Origin: Ditylenchus dipsaci
Taxonomy: Eukaryota > Nematoda > Chromadorea > Rhabditida > Anguinidae
DNA length: 64,000 nt
Reading direction: 5' to 3'
NCBI GenBank assembly: GCA_004194705.1
Contig: SADC01001066.1
Location: 124,001 to 188,000 of the forward strand
Shown here: one piece after another, positions 31,405 through 40,985 of the stretch
How the letters are laid out: every line of letters starts with the position of its first letter
Position numbering within the stretch: the stretch's first letter is position 1
The notes under the pieces: model-generated
Told to the model about the DNA's origin: nothing
The model's input: only the letters and a program-made list of their open reading frames with translations
The model's database searches: none
Made by a program: the position numbers and the translations under genes

Positions 31405-32205
31405 TAAAGTCCATTATACCGGATGCTCCGAAATCGGGGTTTAACCATTCTTAGGGCAGTTTTAGCCCCTGAAAACGATAGAAAACGTGTTTTAGGGCGC
31501 GGTCGACACTTTTTAGAAAAAAATTTAAAAATTTTTTTTTTACCAAAAATTGTTTTTTTTTGTTGGTCGCCCCTGTGATGCCTTACTTTTTTGTTTAATT
31601 GATATTTTTATTTACTGTTTATTTAGATTTCTAGAAAAAATTATGAATAATTGATATAATTTGGCGGCGACTTGCGGCCGACCAACTTGCGACGTTAGGC
31701 TTAGGCTTAGTCATTAGGCTTAGGATATAAAAAAGCTGTTGAGCCCTATCCCGGACATGTCAACTCCCGGGCTTTCTTTTCAAGGCTTAGGCTTAGGCTT
31801 AGGCTTAAGGATATAAAAAGCTGTGTGAGCCCTATCCCGGACATGTCAACTCCCGGGCTTTCTTTTTTCAAAGCAGCGTATAGCCGTTAGGCTTAGGCTT
31901 AGGTTAGGATATAAAAAAGTCTGTGTGAGCCCTATCCCGGACAGTCAACTCTCTTCTGTGCTTCTTCTTTCTAAGCAGCGATCAGCCTGGAGATGATGCG
32001 GAAGAGAATGTCAATGTCGCGATCTCAGGGGGGACCAAGGCAAAAAAAATAATTTTTGGTAAAAAAAATTTTTAAATTTTTTCTAAAAAGTGTCCGACCG
32101 CGCCCTAAAAACACGTTTCTATCGTTTTCAGGGGCTAAAACTGCCTTAAGAAATGGTAAACCCCGATTTCGGAAATCGGTATAATGGACTCCGGCCTGAT
32201 AATAT
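31405..32205. mobile_element. Nested inverted-repeat element enclosing TTAGGC units
   Basis: Left arm from AAAGTCCATTATACCGGATG and right arm ending GGTATAATGGACTCC are inverted for about 150 bases each (GGGCGCGGTCGACACTTTTT near 31495 against 32085-32105). The GGGGACCAAGGCAAAAA boundary motif at 32030 recurs at 34.9, 35.25, 41.98 and 63.83 kb. Confidence 0.7.
31690..31990 (+). repeat. Three tandem units: TTAGGC repeats, TATAAAAA, GC-rich hairpin
   Basis: Each of about 100 bases: 2-4 copies of TTAGGC (nematode telomere motif), then GGATATAAAAAAG, then GAGCCCTATCCCGGACATGT, CAACTCCCGGGCTTTCTTTT. The last part can pair with itself (AGCCC/GGGCT, CCGG/CCGGG) and ends in a T-run. Unit 3 is decayed at its 3' side. 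Confidence 0.75.
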
Positions 32206-32706
32206 TCTAGCATTTTTTTGTAAGTATTCTTCTATGAAATAAAAAAACACTATTTTCGCTTCATATCCTTCTAGTAGTTTAGGTCCTGGTTTGTAGATAG
32301 CCTCTTTAAAGGTAAGGTCTAAGCTCAGCGGAAATACTCGTATTTTTTGTTTTACATGCGAAAAAAATTTTTCATCGGAAGCTTAGTCTTTATTCATTTA
32401 CAACATTTTGAAATAGCATCAAAAAAAAACAGTTGTGAACGCTTGAAATCAGTGGAATTTCTTGGACGCTCTGTATTTTGCCTGATTACTCATGGACTCG
32501 ACAGATCGGCCAATCCCGAAATTTTGATCGGAATCGCGACGGGATCCCGAATTTTTTTAACGCAATCCCGATCCCGAAATTCCTTCCGAGGCCGAATGCA
32601 AACCTCTATTATTAAATGAATGGAAATTTTCGGTTTATTACATTCAAAAAAGATTCAAATTAAAAATTAATGGATATAGCTCGGTATTGTCACACCTTAT
32701 ATATTT

Positions 32707-32893
32707 TTAAGTGTACACTTCAGGTTTCTGATCAAAAAACAAATTATAAAAAATTACCATCATGGTCTCCTCCATATTTGGTTGGAAGCTGTGTGTGCAC
32801 GTCCGAATACTTAATTCAGTCGGTTTCTCCGGTTGGATTTGGTAGAGTGAGCCATTGGTCAATAGCAATAAGCCAATCAATACCAATATTCTC
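32707..32893 (-). CDS. Candidate small secreted peptide (52 or 62 aa)
   Basis: Minus-strand ATG at 32893 encodes MRILVLIGLLLLTNGS, a textbook signal peptide, then a short mature part with one Cys. A 30-base intron (ATG|GTAATT ... TTTGATCAG) is possible and in frame, giving 52 residues; without splicing it is 62. It ends KPEVYT. No AATAAA is close. A plus-strand ORF starts 33 bases away in divergent orientation. Confidence 0.45.
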
Positions 32894-32925
32894 ATATTCA
32901 CAGATAGCAAAATGAGGGATCGAAA

Positions 32926-33117
32926 ATGAAGATAATTTATCCAATAAGCAGTGGTTTTCCTCAAGAAATAATCTGGTGGAGGCTAGTCAAGCCAAAGTCC
33001 AGTTCGACATCTTTTGTGGCTCTGAAAGACAACAAACTCAGCAAATTGGTAGAAAAAGGACTGGCTTGCAAGCAGATTGAAGCAAAGATTATGAGGTCCT
33101 GCCTCGCCCGCCGTTGA
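32926..33117 (+). CDS. Candidate small basic protein (63 aa)
   Basis: Open frame ending KLVEKGLACKQIEAKIMRSC then LARR and TGA. AATAAA follows at 33203-33208, 86 bases downstream, which supports a real 3' end. Composition of 33000-33230 is clearly less AT-rich than its flanks. The start is uncertain; it may be the last exon of a longer gene. No family recognised. Confidence 0.4.
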   Translation: MKIIYPISSGFPQEIIWWRLVKPKSSSTSFVALKDNKLSKLVEKGLACKQIEAKIMRSCLARR

Positions 33118-33202
33118 CACTTGCCCCCATGCCAATAACCAAGGGTCAACCGGACTGGCAAGTGGAAGTCGGGAAAAAAATTGATGAAAGCAAGCCTCAA
33201 CA

Positions 33203-33208
33203 AATAAA
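33203..33208 (+). promoter_or_regulatory. Poly(A) signal AATAAA
   Basis: Follows the small basic ORF at 32926-33117. Confidence 0.4.
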
Positions 33209-33589
33209 GTTTTTTGGCACTGCATTGACCAAATTCCCTTGTGGGAGAGGGAAAGTTGGAAAAGAAAACAACTCCTTGGCTAGATGATAAGGCAGTGGAT
33301 GATGGATATATATGCATCTTCTTTTATTTTATTTTCTTGCCTTTTTGGCACAAACAACAAGAGAGGACAATTGGATTATGCTGAGGATGAAAAGAAAAGC
33401 TTTTTAATCGCACAAACTGTTTGTTTACTAGAATGAGAAGTCGTTTTTAAAAATGTAAAACAAAGTGTTCTTATGGCTAAGTAACAAGAAAGATTGAAAT
33501 TTGTCCACTGATACATTTGTCCACCAAAAAAGCAAGCCTTTTTTTTCGCTAAAATAATTTTTTCTGCCGCTTGGCCTAGGCCTGGTTGT

Positions 33590-33990
33590 AGGTGAAAATA
33601 CCAGTCAAAATATGTAAATCTTCCGTCAAATTATTTAAAACTTCTTGTTCTCGGTGATTACTTTTCCATTTATCTATTTTTTTGCACCAGCATTTAGCCC
33701 TGAATCTCTAGTTTCTAATGAGCTATCAATCAGCTGACTACAATATTGAAAAGTGGGAGAACAATAAAATTTGAAAAAGACAGGTGTAGTTTTAAAAAAT
33801 TTAATTGTTCTCCCACTTTTCGATATTGTAGTCAGCCGATTGATAGCTCATTAGAAACTAGATATTCAGAACTACATGCTGGTGAAAAAAATTACAAATT
33901 TGTAGAATAAACACTGAGAACAAGAAGTTTTAAAATTTTGGCATATTTTGACTGGAGATTCACACATTTTGACGGGTGTTTTCAATTTTA
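33590..33990. repeat. 400-bp palindromic element
   Basis: Two nested inverted pairs: outer TGAAAATACCAGTCAAAATA with TATTTTGACTGGAGATTC, and inner TAGTTTCTAATGAGCTATCA with TGATAGCTCATTAGAAACTA. Arms are about 190 bases. Confidence 0.8.
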
Positions 33991-34740
33991 ACCTTTTATT
34001 TTGTTGTGCGAAATCGTTTTACATCAAATACAAACTTCCGAAGATTCTCAGAGTTCATCAATATGTGTAAAAAAGCCCAACTTTAAAAGAATTAGAATTT
34101 GTAGGAAAGTATGAGTGATAAAGATGTCGTAAGAAAGCTTGGTATAAATGATACAATATGTGCAAAGAGAGTTTGCTCAATTTGTTTGGAAGAGAGGGAA
34201 AAGGAAAAGCTCAATTATAATTGAATCTTTAGATTGACCACCTAATTCGTTTTTAGTTCTGGACTATTTGGATGATGAGAACAAAAAGCAAGTCATCTAT
34301 TTCAGGCCAAGATAATTTTTAGAAGCCAAATTCATTAGTATGGATAGTAGATGACACTTTTTTTTCTTTGCATTATCAAAAATTTATGATCTGAATTTCG
34401 GAGTAAGTTCCTTTTCTGGTGTGCTCTCTCCTTACAACCTGAAAATTTGCAGCTATTACGAATCTGTGGGTTTCGCGAATTTGTTTGAAACATCGTGTAA
34501 AGGGACCACACGCGCATAACCTTGGTAAATAAAACTAGGTCTCATTCCAATTTTGTGCAAAATACAAATGCAAAAAAAAGGTTCACCATCCGGGCACCGC
34601 TACTGAGGTATTATCACCTGCGTACCACTACCACGGTGGCTAGACTTTGCTTGCTCCCCCCCCCTTTTTGTTTGTAGCCTTTTAACACGTACCGTAAATT
34701 AGGATCGTTCACCCAACCTCTCTAAACGGATCGATCGAAA
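33991..34740. other. Mostly non-coding; one short Cys-containing ORF
   Basis: The only point of note is ATG at 34110 with 41 codons ending CAKRVCSICLEEREKEKLNY, which has a CSICLE start like a RING finger but stops at once. On the minus strand an acceptor-like CAAATTTTCAG occurs at 34441-34451. I do not call a gene. Confidence 0.35.
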
Positions 34741-34746
34741 AATCGA

Positions 34747-35442
34747 CCCTAGTAGCAAATACCCCCCAACAATTTTTTTTCAAAATCAGGTTTTAACCAT
34801 TTCTAAGAAATTCTTATGCGCTGAAAATGATAAAAAAAAGGTGTTTTCGGGCATTTTCTGCCCTAAAAAGTTGATTTTTTGAAAAAAAAAGTTTTGACCA
34901 AAATTCGACTTTTTGCCTTGGGGACCAAGGTATTCTACCTCGTTTTGTCACTGGAGCTAGGCAAAAAGAGTCTCCATATGCATTTTATGATCAAGAGTCC
35001 TGCTCGGAATTATGTCTAAGGTAAGTGAGTGCGCGCATCTCTAACCAATCAAGCCCCCCGGGCTTGGTTGCTTGGGGTTGAGTTTCGCACACTCACATAC
35101 CTTAGACACAAATCACTCGAAAGTGACTCTGGATGCATGAAAAAGCATGCATACCAGAGTTTCTTTATGCGGTAGGCCCCAGCTAACAAAACTATGTTCA
35201 AATCCCATCTTTTTAGGACTCTAGGTACCGTTTTGAGGTGGTTTACCTTGGTCCCCCAAGGCAAAAAGTCGAATTGTGGTCAAGAATTTTTTTCCCCAGA
35301 ATCAACTTTTCAGGTCAGAAAATGCCCGAAAACACTTTTTTTATCGTTTTCAGCGCATAAGAATTACTTGGAAATGGTTAAAACCTGATTTTGAAAAAAA
35401 ATTGTTGGGGGGGGGGTTATTTGCTACTAGCGCCGAAAAAAC
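34747..35442. mobile_element. Inverted-repeat element with conserved centre
   Basis: Left end CTAGTAGCAAATACCCCCCA and right end GGGGTTATTTGCTACTAG are inverted; the arms extend about 180 bases to the GGGGACCAAGG motif. The centre holds copy 3 of the CAAGCCCC-hairpin segment and an inverted half copy of it. Confidence 0.8.
34945..35075 (+). repeat. Dispersed segment with CAAGCCCC hairpin, copy 3
   Basis: GGCAAAAAGAGTCTCCATAT, TGATCAAGAGTCCTGCTCGG, ATTATGTCTAAGGTAAGTGA, GTGCGCGCATCTCTAAC, then CAAGCCCCCCGGGCTTGG hairpin. An inverted version follows at 35085-35165 (CTCACATACCTTAGACACAA). Confidence 0.65.
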
Positions 35443-35631
35443 TATGATTTTGGATGAGAATCTTTGTACGTACTGCGTCCGGAGTTGGACAGTTTAGTAA
35501 AGGACGCCTTATAATGCACTCACTTCATAATGCATCCTGGTTGTGCCGGTCCTTGTAAGGATGCAATAGAGATCGACTGTACAGTCGAGTCCAGCTAAAA
35601 CGCGACCCCTTAAGTTCGTTTCCGCATACCG

Positions 35632-36290
35632 TATTTTCTCTAATAAAACGGCATGCCGGTTTATTTTTCAACCTCCCTCTGTGAGTCCGGTTTATGACAG
35701 ACTATCGGTTAATTAGAGACCATTAGAGACCGGCTTCGCTCCGGTTCTGAGCCGGAGCCAGATCCGGAGCGAGGAATTTCGCCTCCTGGAGCTGGGAGCC
35801 AGATCCGGAGCGGAAAATTTGGATTCCCGGAGCCATTCTGGAGCCAGTTTTTCGTTTATTTAGTTACCCGAAAACATGGTTTACCCCCTGCTTTTGGCCC
35901 TAAGGGGTGGCTTCTATTAGAGAGAACACGGTATTCGTTATCAATGTGTTACTGTACTGTACTTGTTGTCATATTTTTGTTTATATGGCTTAGTCTATCA
36001 GATCATTCGTTGACACTTTCTTGCACCGGAGCCAGAGCCGCTCTGCTCTCGCTCTGGATCCGGCTCCGCTCCGGCTCCGAGCAACAGCCAGATCCGGAGC
36101 GGAAAATTTTGCCTCCCGGAGCCGGGAGCGAGATCCGGAGCGAGAAATTTTGCTTCCCAGAGCTGGGAGCCAGATCCAGAGCAAAAAATTTGCCCCGACG
36201 GAGCCGGGAGCCAAATCCGGAGCGAATAATTTACCCCGAAGGAGCCAGATCCGGAGCCGGAAATTTTGAAATGCCAGCACTGTTAGAGAC
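35632..36290. mobile_element. CCGTATTT-type MITE and GAGCCGGAGCCAGATCC hAT-like arrays
   Basis: A TA-targeting MITE begins CCGTATTTTCTCTAATAAAA (35632) and ends TTAGAGAGAACACGG (35931). GGAGCCAGATCCGGAGC arrays fill 35740-35845 and 36020-36265; the right terminus is TGCCAGCACTG at 36285, with TTAGAGAC following and also present at 35723-35730, an exact 8-bp match that suggests a hAT-type insertion spanning the block. Long open frames across the GC-rich array are artefacts. Confidence 0.55.
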
Positions 36291-36473
36291 TGCCGGTTTT
36301 TTTTTCCGACTCTTTTTCAAAACAAAAAAATCTGTAGCGACATACGGTTTAAACATTGGTTTATCAAAAATACATATTAAAAATACTTTTTTCCCTTTAT
36401 TTTTTAGTTAGAGAAAACAGGAATGCTTAAAAGTGGGAGGAAAAAACCTTTTCTTTCTCGTCTTTCCTGCTAT

Positions 36474-36487
36474 TTCCAGAATGTTCT
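36474..36487 (+). promoter_or_regulatory. Heat-shock element
   Basis: TTCCAGAATGTTCT is three alternating nTTCn/nGAAn units (TTC-nn-GAA-nn-TTC), a complete HSF trimer site, 31 bases upstream of the TATA box of the alpha-crystallin gene. Confidence 0.88.
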
Positions 36488-36517
36488 CTCACTGTCTAGT
36501 GCTCCTGTTCCAAATGC

Positions 36518-36525
36518 TATATAAA
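36518..36525 (+). promoter_or_regulatory. TATA box TATATAAA
   Basis: 102 bases before the ATG and directly downstream of the heat-shock element; the usual arrangement of inducible small heat-shock genes. Confidence 0.8.
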
Positions 36526-36619
36526 CCAGTGGAAGTAGCATGGAGATAATTCCAAAAAAACAAAAGTTCTAATTTTAACCTATATTCTAATCTCTTATTC
36601 AACAATTATCTATTCAACA

Positions 36620-37131
36620 ATGTCTCTTATTCCATTTGAAGACTTGTTCACGCCTAGCCGTCGTCCAGTCTACTATCACCAGCGCTACACCCCTGACTTG
36701 ATGACCTCACTACTTAATGACTCTTTTGGCCAGTTGCAGCAGTTGGAGCGTCAGTTAGGTCAAGCTGTCCAGGAAGATGGCAACAACTACAACTTCAAAT
36801 GTAGTGTGGCCGGCTACCGTCCTGAGGAGTTGAGTGTGGATGTGCAAGGCGAGCAGTTGGTGATTCAAGGCAAACACCAACAGCAAGACAATGACCAGTC
36901 CATTCACCGCACTTTTGAGCGTCGTCTGACCCTTCCCCCAGTCTGGACAAACAGTCTATCCAGTGCCATTTGGATGAGCAGGGTCGTCTCCAGGTGCAGG
37001 CAGTCAAGAAGGGGGTTGACAAGCAGCAGACTAAAGTCAACATCCCGATTGGCTTCAAGGCTTCTTCAGACCAACAGCAGCAATTGACCAATGGCAGCCA
37101 TGAGGGAGATAAGAAGTGTAACAAGCAATAA
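36620..37131 (+). CDS. Small heat-shock protein (alpha-crystallin/HSP20), one-base frame break
   Basis: Intronless. The N-terminal arm starts MSLIPFEDLFTPSRRPVYYH. The alpha-crystallin domain begins around residue 57 (NYNFKCSVAGYRPEELSVDV) and continues QLVIQGKHQQQ and HRTFERRLTLPP. It then changes frame at the C5 run 36935-36939; with one extra C it continues SLDKQSIQCHLDEQGRLQVQ and ends with the IXI-type anchor VNIPIGF and a short polar tail. Repaired length 170 residues, normal for the family. These proteins form oligomers that hold unfolding proteins in the cytosol. The heat-shock element, TATA box and downstream AATAAA make a live inducible gene likely, so the break is more probably a sequence error than a pseudogene. 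Confidence 0.9.
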
Positions 37132-37208
37132 GCGTTCTTTATTTGAAAAAAATTATGAGCTTTATTAAATTGCATTGCTTTTGATCTGTTAAAATTGTTC
37201 TTTTTTCA

Positions 37209-37214
37209 AATAAA
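37209..37214 (+). promoter_or_regulatory. Poly(A) signal of the HSP20 gene
   Basis: AATAAA 77 bases after the TAA stop. Confidence 0.8.
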
Positions 37215-37295
37215 TATTTTTATTGAAGAAATATAATCTTTTTATTTTCAAGAATAAACCTGCAAAACTTATCTCAATTCACCAAGGGTTCTTAA

Positions 37296-37464
37296 AGGGG
37301 CATGCCCAAGCTAATAAGAGGTGGTGCTCAGGAATTCGAATTTTTTTCCTTATCATTGAAGTTCTGTTCGGATTTTTCAACTTGGTTTCTAAAAAAGCAA
37401 TGCCTAGTACTTAATTTTAGGTTTAGTTTTGTTAGAAACCAAGTTGAAAATTTCGTACACATCG
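37296..37464. mobile_element. Truncated TTAA-type MITE
   Basis: Starts AGGGGCATGCCCAAGC after TTAA (37292-37295) and continues into GTTTTGTTAGAAACCAAGTT, but its right end is replaced by the following CCGTATTT-type element. Confidence 0.65.
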
Positions 37465-37465
37465 T

Positions 37466-37707
37466 ATTTTCTCTATTAAATGAGCCTCTCTAATAAATGG
37501 ACCCTTGACTTTGAGGGCTTATATCTCAGCCGAGAGTAAATATATTTTTTAAGCTGTTGATTGCATTTTCTTAACTCCCACGAGCTCTACTTATTCCCTC
37601 TCTACTTATTTTGGTTGAGTATCCAAAAATCTTGAAATCGACCTCAAAATTTTCCGATTTTCAACGGGTTGAACAATAGACGGCCCGTTTAATAAAGAAA
37701 ATACGGT
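37466..37707. mobile_element. CCGTATTT-family MITE
   Basis: CGTATTTTCTCTATTAAATG at the left and TTTAATAAAGAAAATACGG at the right are inverted; interior shares GGTTGAGTATCCAAAAATCT with other members. Confidence 0.7.
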
Positions 37708-38026
37708 AAGTTCAAGGATCAGGGAATAAATTGACTTTAGTTTGATAAAATTCTTAAATACATGTATGTATGTCACGAAAAAGCTGAAATATGCCACAAA
37801 AACCCGCCAACAAGACTCAAATGGTTTTTTAGTTTTTTTTAGTAAACCAAATCAGTATCCGTATTTCCTCTAATAAGCGCCCCGGGGCGTTTTTTTTTTC
37901 AAACCCACAAAAATCGGAAAATTTGGAACTCGATTTCGAGATTTATGGGTGCTTTGGAAACCGTCACTTTTTTCTTTGTTGATCAAGTTTTACAGGCGTT
38001 CTCACCTGAATTTTTCAAGTGTTCTA

Positions 38027-38276
38027 CCGTATTTCCTGTAATAAGGCGGCATGCCGCCTTATTTTTCAAACCCCGGAAAATCCGAAAAATTCGAATTCAA
38101 TCTCGAGATTTTTGGGTGCTCAACCAAAATCTAAAAATTAGAATCGGTAGAGCTCGTGGGAGTTAAGAAAACGCATCAAACAGATAACCAAAATATTTAC
38201 TCTGCTTCGAGATATAGACCCTCGAAGTTGGGGTGCCGCCTTATTAGAGGGTGCCGCCTTATTACAGGAAATACGG
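38027..38276. mobile_element. CCGTATTT-family MITE (250 bp)
   Basis: Termini CCGTATTTCCTGTAATAAGG and CCTTATTACAGGAAATACGG are perfect inverted repeats with TA on both sides (38025-38026, 38277-38278). A truncated relative lies just before it at 37859. Confidence 0.92.
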
Positions 38277-38398
38277 TATCTAATTTTTGAAAGTAGCATA
38301 AGGTCATTAATATCAGTTTTGACGCAAATAAAGCAAAAAATAGAACGATTGAAAAAAATTCTGGTCCCCGTCTTAATTTTTTGAAACGCGCTGGTATA

Positions 38399-38660
38399 CC
38401 GTATTCACTCTATTAACTTCCCATGGGGAGTTATTTTTCAACCCTCAAAAAATCGAAAAATTTTAGGTGGATTTTGAGATGTTCGGGTGTTCAACCACAG
38501 TTTGAAAACTGAAATTAGGTAATCTCGTAGTAACTAAGAAAACGCAAAAAACAGATTTGCTAAATGTTTGCTTCAGGCTGAGATATGGGGTCCGTAGAGT
38601 GGGGACTTATTCGAGGGTGGGGAGTTATGAGAGGGTGGGGAGTTAATAGAGTGAATACGG
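38399..38660. mobile_element. CCGTATTC-family MITE (262 bp)
   Basis: Termini CCGTATTCACTCTATTAACT and AGTTAATAGAGTGAATACGG are perfect inverted repeats, TA-flanked (38397-38398, 38661-38662). Confidence 0.92.
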
Positions 38661-38671
38661 TATCCCTTTAA

Positions 38672-38800
38672 AAGCCCATGCTTACGCGCTCTAAATGTTC
38701 CCCGCCAATTCATAAAAATTTTCTAATAATTGAACTTCTGTGCGGATTTTCGACTTTGTTTCTAACAAAATAAGACCTAGAATTTTATTAGGAAATAATA
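38672..38800. mobile_element. Partial TTAA-type MITE
   Basis: AAGCCCATGCTTACGC follows TTAA, then TTTCTAACAAAATAAGACCT as in the other copies; the right half is missing. Confidence 0.55.
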
Positions 38801-38859
38801 GTTTTGTATTTTATTTTTTAGTATTTTATAATAGTTTTCTCAATAGTTTTGTTGTACCT

Positions 38860-38975
38860 AGGTGTCGGTAGGTGAGTCAAGTTAATGGGGGTAGAATTGC
38901 CAGGAGAGTGGGTAGGCATGCCAGGAAAGTAGGTAGGCGAGCCAAGCGCCTAAGTAGGTGAGCCAAGAGAGTAAG
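38860..38975 (+). repeat. Minisatellite GTAGGTGAGCCAAG
   Basis: About five degenerate 22-27 base units with GGTAGGYRAGCCAAG cores, ending at the pogo-like element. Confidence 0.6.
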
Positions 38976-38977
38976 TA

Positions 38978-39698
38978 CAGTCGACTCTCGATTTAAGGAC
39001 ACCCCAAAAGTTCGTTCCCCAGCTGGGTCCGACACTTTTTTAGCTCGATTTTCGAAGCTTTTTTAAAATTCTGTTTTGACAGTCTGGTCGTAAATATGGG
39101 AAGGGCCGTTTCGTATTCGCGTTTCTCGTATTTGACAAAACTCGTATTCGCAGAATTTGAAGTTGTGTTTTTGGCGTTCTTATTTCGGCCAACTTTTGAA
39201 GTTCACTCTTCGGTAAGTTACCACTCATTTTGTAGCTTATCTTACTGGCTACAAAATGAGTGGTGACTTACCAAAAAGTAAACTTCGAAAATGGGCCAAA
39301 ATAACAACGCCAAGAACACGAATTTAAATTCTGCGAATACGAGTTTTGTCAAATACGAGAAACGCGAATACGAAACGGCCCCCTCCCGTAAATATCGCAA
39401 GGATGCCGATTTTGCCGATCGTTTTTTAAAATCCTGAAACTTTTTCTTCTAAAAAGCAAACCCTCGATTTAAGGAAAGGGATTTTAGAAAAAGCCTGTCC
39501 TTAAATCTAAGTTTTGCTTTTTTAGAAGAAAAAGTTTCTGGATTTTGAAAAACGATCGGTAAAATCGGCATCCTTGTAATATTTACGACCAGACTGTCAA
39601 AAAATAATTTTAAAAAGCTTCGAAAATCGAGCTAAAAAAGTGTCGGACCCAGTTGGGGAACGAACTTTTGGGGGTGTCCTTAAATCGAGAGTCGACTG
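38978..39698. mobile_element. Pogo-like foldback element (721 bp)
   Basis: Termini CAGTCGACTCTCGATTTAAG and CTTAAATCGAGAGTCGACTG are perfect, TA-flanked (38976-38977, 39699-39700). Almost the whole element is palindromic; an inner inverted pair TATTCGCGTTTCTCGTATTT is near 39112 and 39355. Confidence 0.92.
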
Positions 39699-39700
39699 TA

Positions 39701-40005
39701 GGTAGATTTTGTAAGAGGCATGTTTGTGGGCGATGGTTTGGTAAATAAATAATATTTTTAAATAATATTTTTTTATAAATAATATTTTTAAAACATTATA
39801 ACTATTTTGTAGCCCTAAATGGATAGATGTTCATAGATGTTCAATATATGTTTCTTTCATAATCTTGAAAATTTTATATTTTTTTGAGGAACCTAAAGGT
39901 TTGGACCACCTGAGCATTAAATACCATTTGGATAGATGGTCTTTATAGGGTATTTTATGGTTAATTCCGGAAGATTTTTTTCACATTTTTCTTGCTGCAG
40001 CTGGG
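39701..40005. other. Spacer, nothing recognised
   Basis: AT-rich; contains a small triplication of AAATAATATTTTT near 39748-39795. Confidence 0.5.
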
Positions 40006-40007
40006 CA

Positions 40008-40155
40008 AAAAGACTATCTAAACGCATTTTTGATCAAGAGTCTTGCTCGTAATTATGTCGCAAGTAAGTCTGGGCGCACATACCTGAGACACAAATCACT
40101 CGAAAATGACTCTGGTTGCATAAAAAAGCATGCGTTTATGCGGTAGGCCCAGAAA
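40008..40155 (+). repeat. Dispersed segment, copy 4, with inverted half
   Basis: GGCAAAAAGACTATCTAAAC, TGATCAAGAGTCTTGCTCGT, ATTATGTCGCAAGTAAGT, then the inverted half with CACATACCTGAGACACAAAT. Confidence 0.6.
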
Positions 40156-40354
40156 GTAAAAATCTATCATTTTACCTAGATTTTGCTTAAAAAGAGTTGA
40201 AATTGGTCAAAAATATCCGTTACAATGATTTTTAACTACTTTCTGTCAGATCCAAAATTTGGAGTTTTGGTGTGGATACCCATTTGGGTGAGGTACCAGA
40301 TGGTTCTCCTACCCACCCTGAGGCCTACCAATCTTATAAAAACTATTTCATGAA

Positions 40355-40485
40355 TGTTGATCAAAAAAAGTTTGTCACCAGGGTTGGAACCTGTAACCTT
40401 AAAAATTTGAAGGGACATGTGGAGAATACATGTTTGAGTTCGTTCTAACGTACGCTGACCTACTCTGCGCCTAAGCACAAGACAT
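40355..40485 (-). repeat. tRNA-like SINE head
   Basis: On the minus strand an A-box-like TTAGGCGCAGAGTAGGTCAG is followed by a B-box-like ACAGGTTCCAACCCTGG and a run of seven T. The spacing (about 75 bases) is too long for a tRNA without an intron. Overlapping open frames are not a gene. Confidence 0.4.
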
Positions 40486-40744
40486 AAAAAGTGGGCTACT
40501 GTAGTGTAGAGATGATCCAGAGTCCTGCTACCTCAAAAAAATTCAAAAAGTATGATAATGAAAATCATTCCTGTCAAGATGAAACTAGAGGATGAATTTA
40601 CGGGAGGATGGATTTAGCAGAGGATGAATTTACCACCGCCCGTGTGCAACGACTGAGTACACTTTTTTTGAAATTATAGAAATTTCAGTAGTTTTGTTAC
40701 TATGTATCTTGTGCAGGTATAAGCATTTTGCCTTTTTGTAAAGC

Positions 40745-40985
40745 AAAAAGGGAAAAAAGGTCAAAAAACTTGCCCTTTCAGAGCAGTTTTTCAAGCAAAT
40801 CGACCATGCTGAACACGAATCCGTCAAAAAAGGTGTATAAAAGTGAATGATTATCACGTCAATTTTTATTTCTGTAATTTTGCAGTTTTACACACCTTTT
40901 TTGACGGATTCGTGTTCAGCATGGTCGATTTGCTTGAAGAACTGCTCTAAAAATTCAAAAGACACCGTATTATTGAAAATTTAAA
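40745..40985. repeat. Palindrome carrying the GCTGAACACGAATCC motif twice
   Basis: Arms of about 90 bases: AGCAAATCGACCATGCTGAA at 40793 and its complement at 40905-40940, both extending into GGTGTATAAAA / TTTTACACACC. Confidence 0.82.

Larger units (their letters stand above)
30992..32608. mobile_element. hAT-like element with GATCCCGAATCCC ends
   Basis: Termini TAGAGGTGTGCACGGGATCG and GCATTCGGCC-less complement GCAAACCTCTA are inverted; flanks TCATTAAA and TTATTAAA match at 7 of 8. CCCGATCCCGAAAATT repeats occur at both ends. A second inverted-repeat element (31405-32205) with telomere-like repeats sits inside. Confidence 0.72.

Noticed and set aside
31690..31990. A chromosome end
   Set aside because: The TTAGGC runs are only 2-4 copies long, interrupted, and flanked on both sides by tens of kilobases of sequence; they are interstitial and inside a transposon.
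35944..36411. 155-aa open frame with GAGSEIRSEKF-like repeats
   Set aside because: It is the GC-rich GGAGCCAGATCCGGAGC array of a transposon end read through; the complementary strand is open as well.
36930..36960. Programmed ribosomal frameshift in HSP20
   Set aside because: No slippery heptamer plus pseudoknot is evident, no such mechanism is known for HSP20, and nine other one-base breaks in the window favour sequence error.
40236..40478. 80-aa minus-strand open frame
   Set aside because: It overlaps a tRNA-like SINE head with A- and B-box-like motifs; no coding support.
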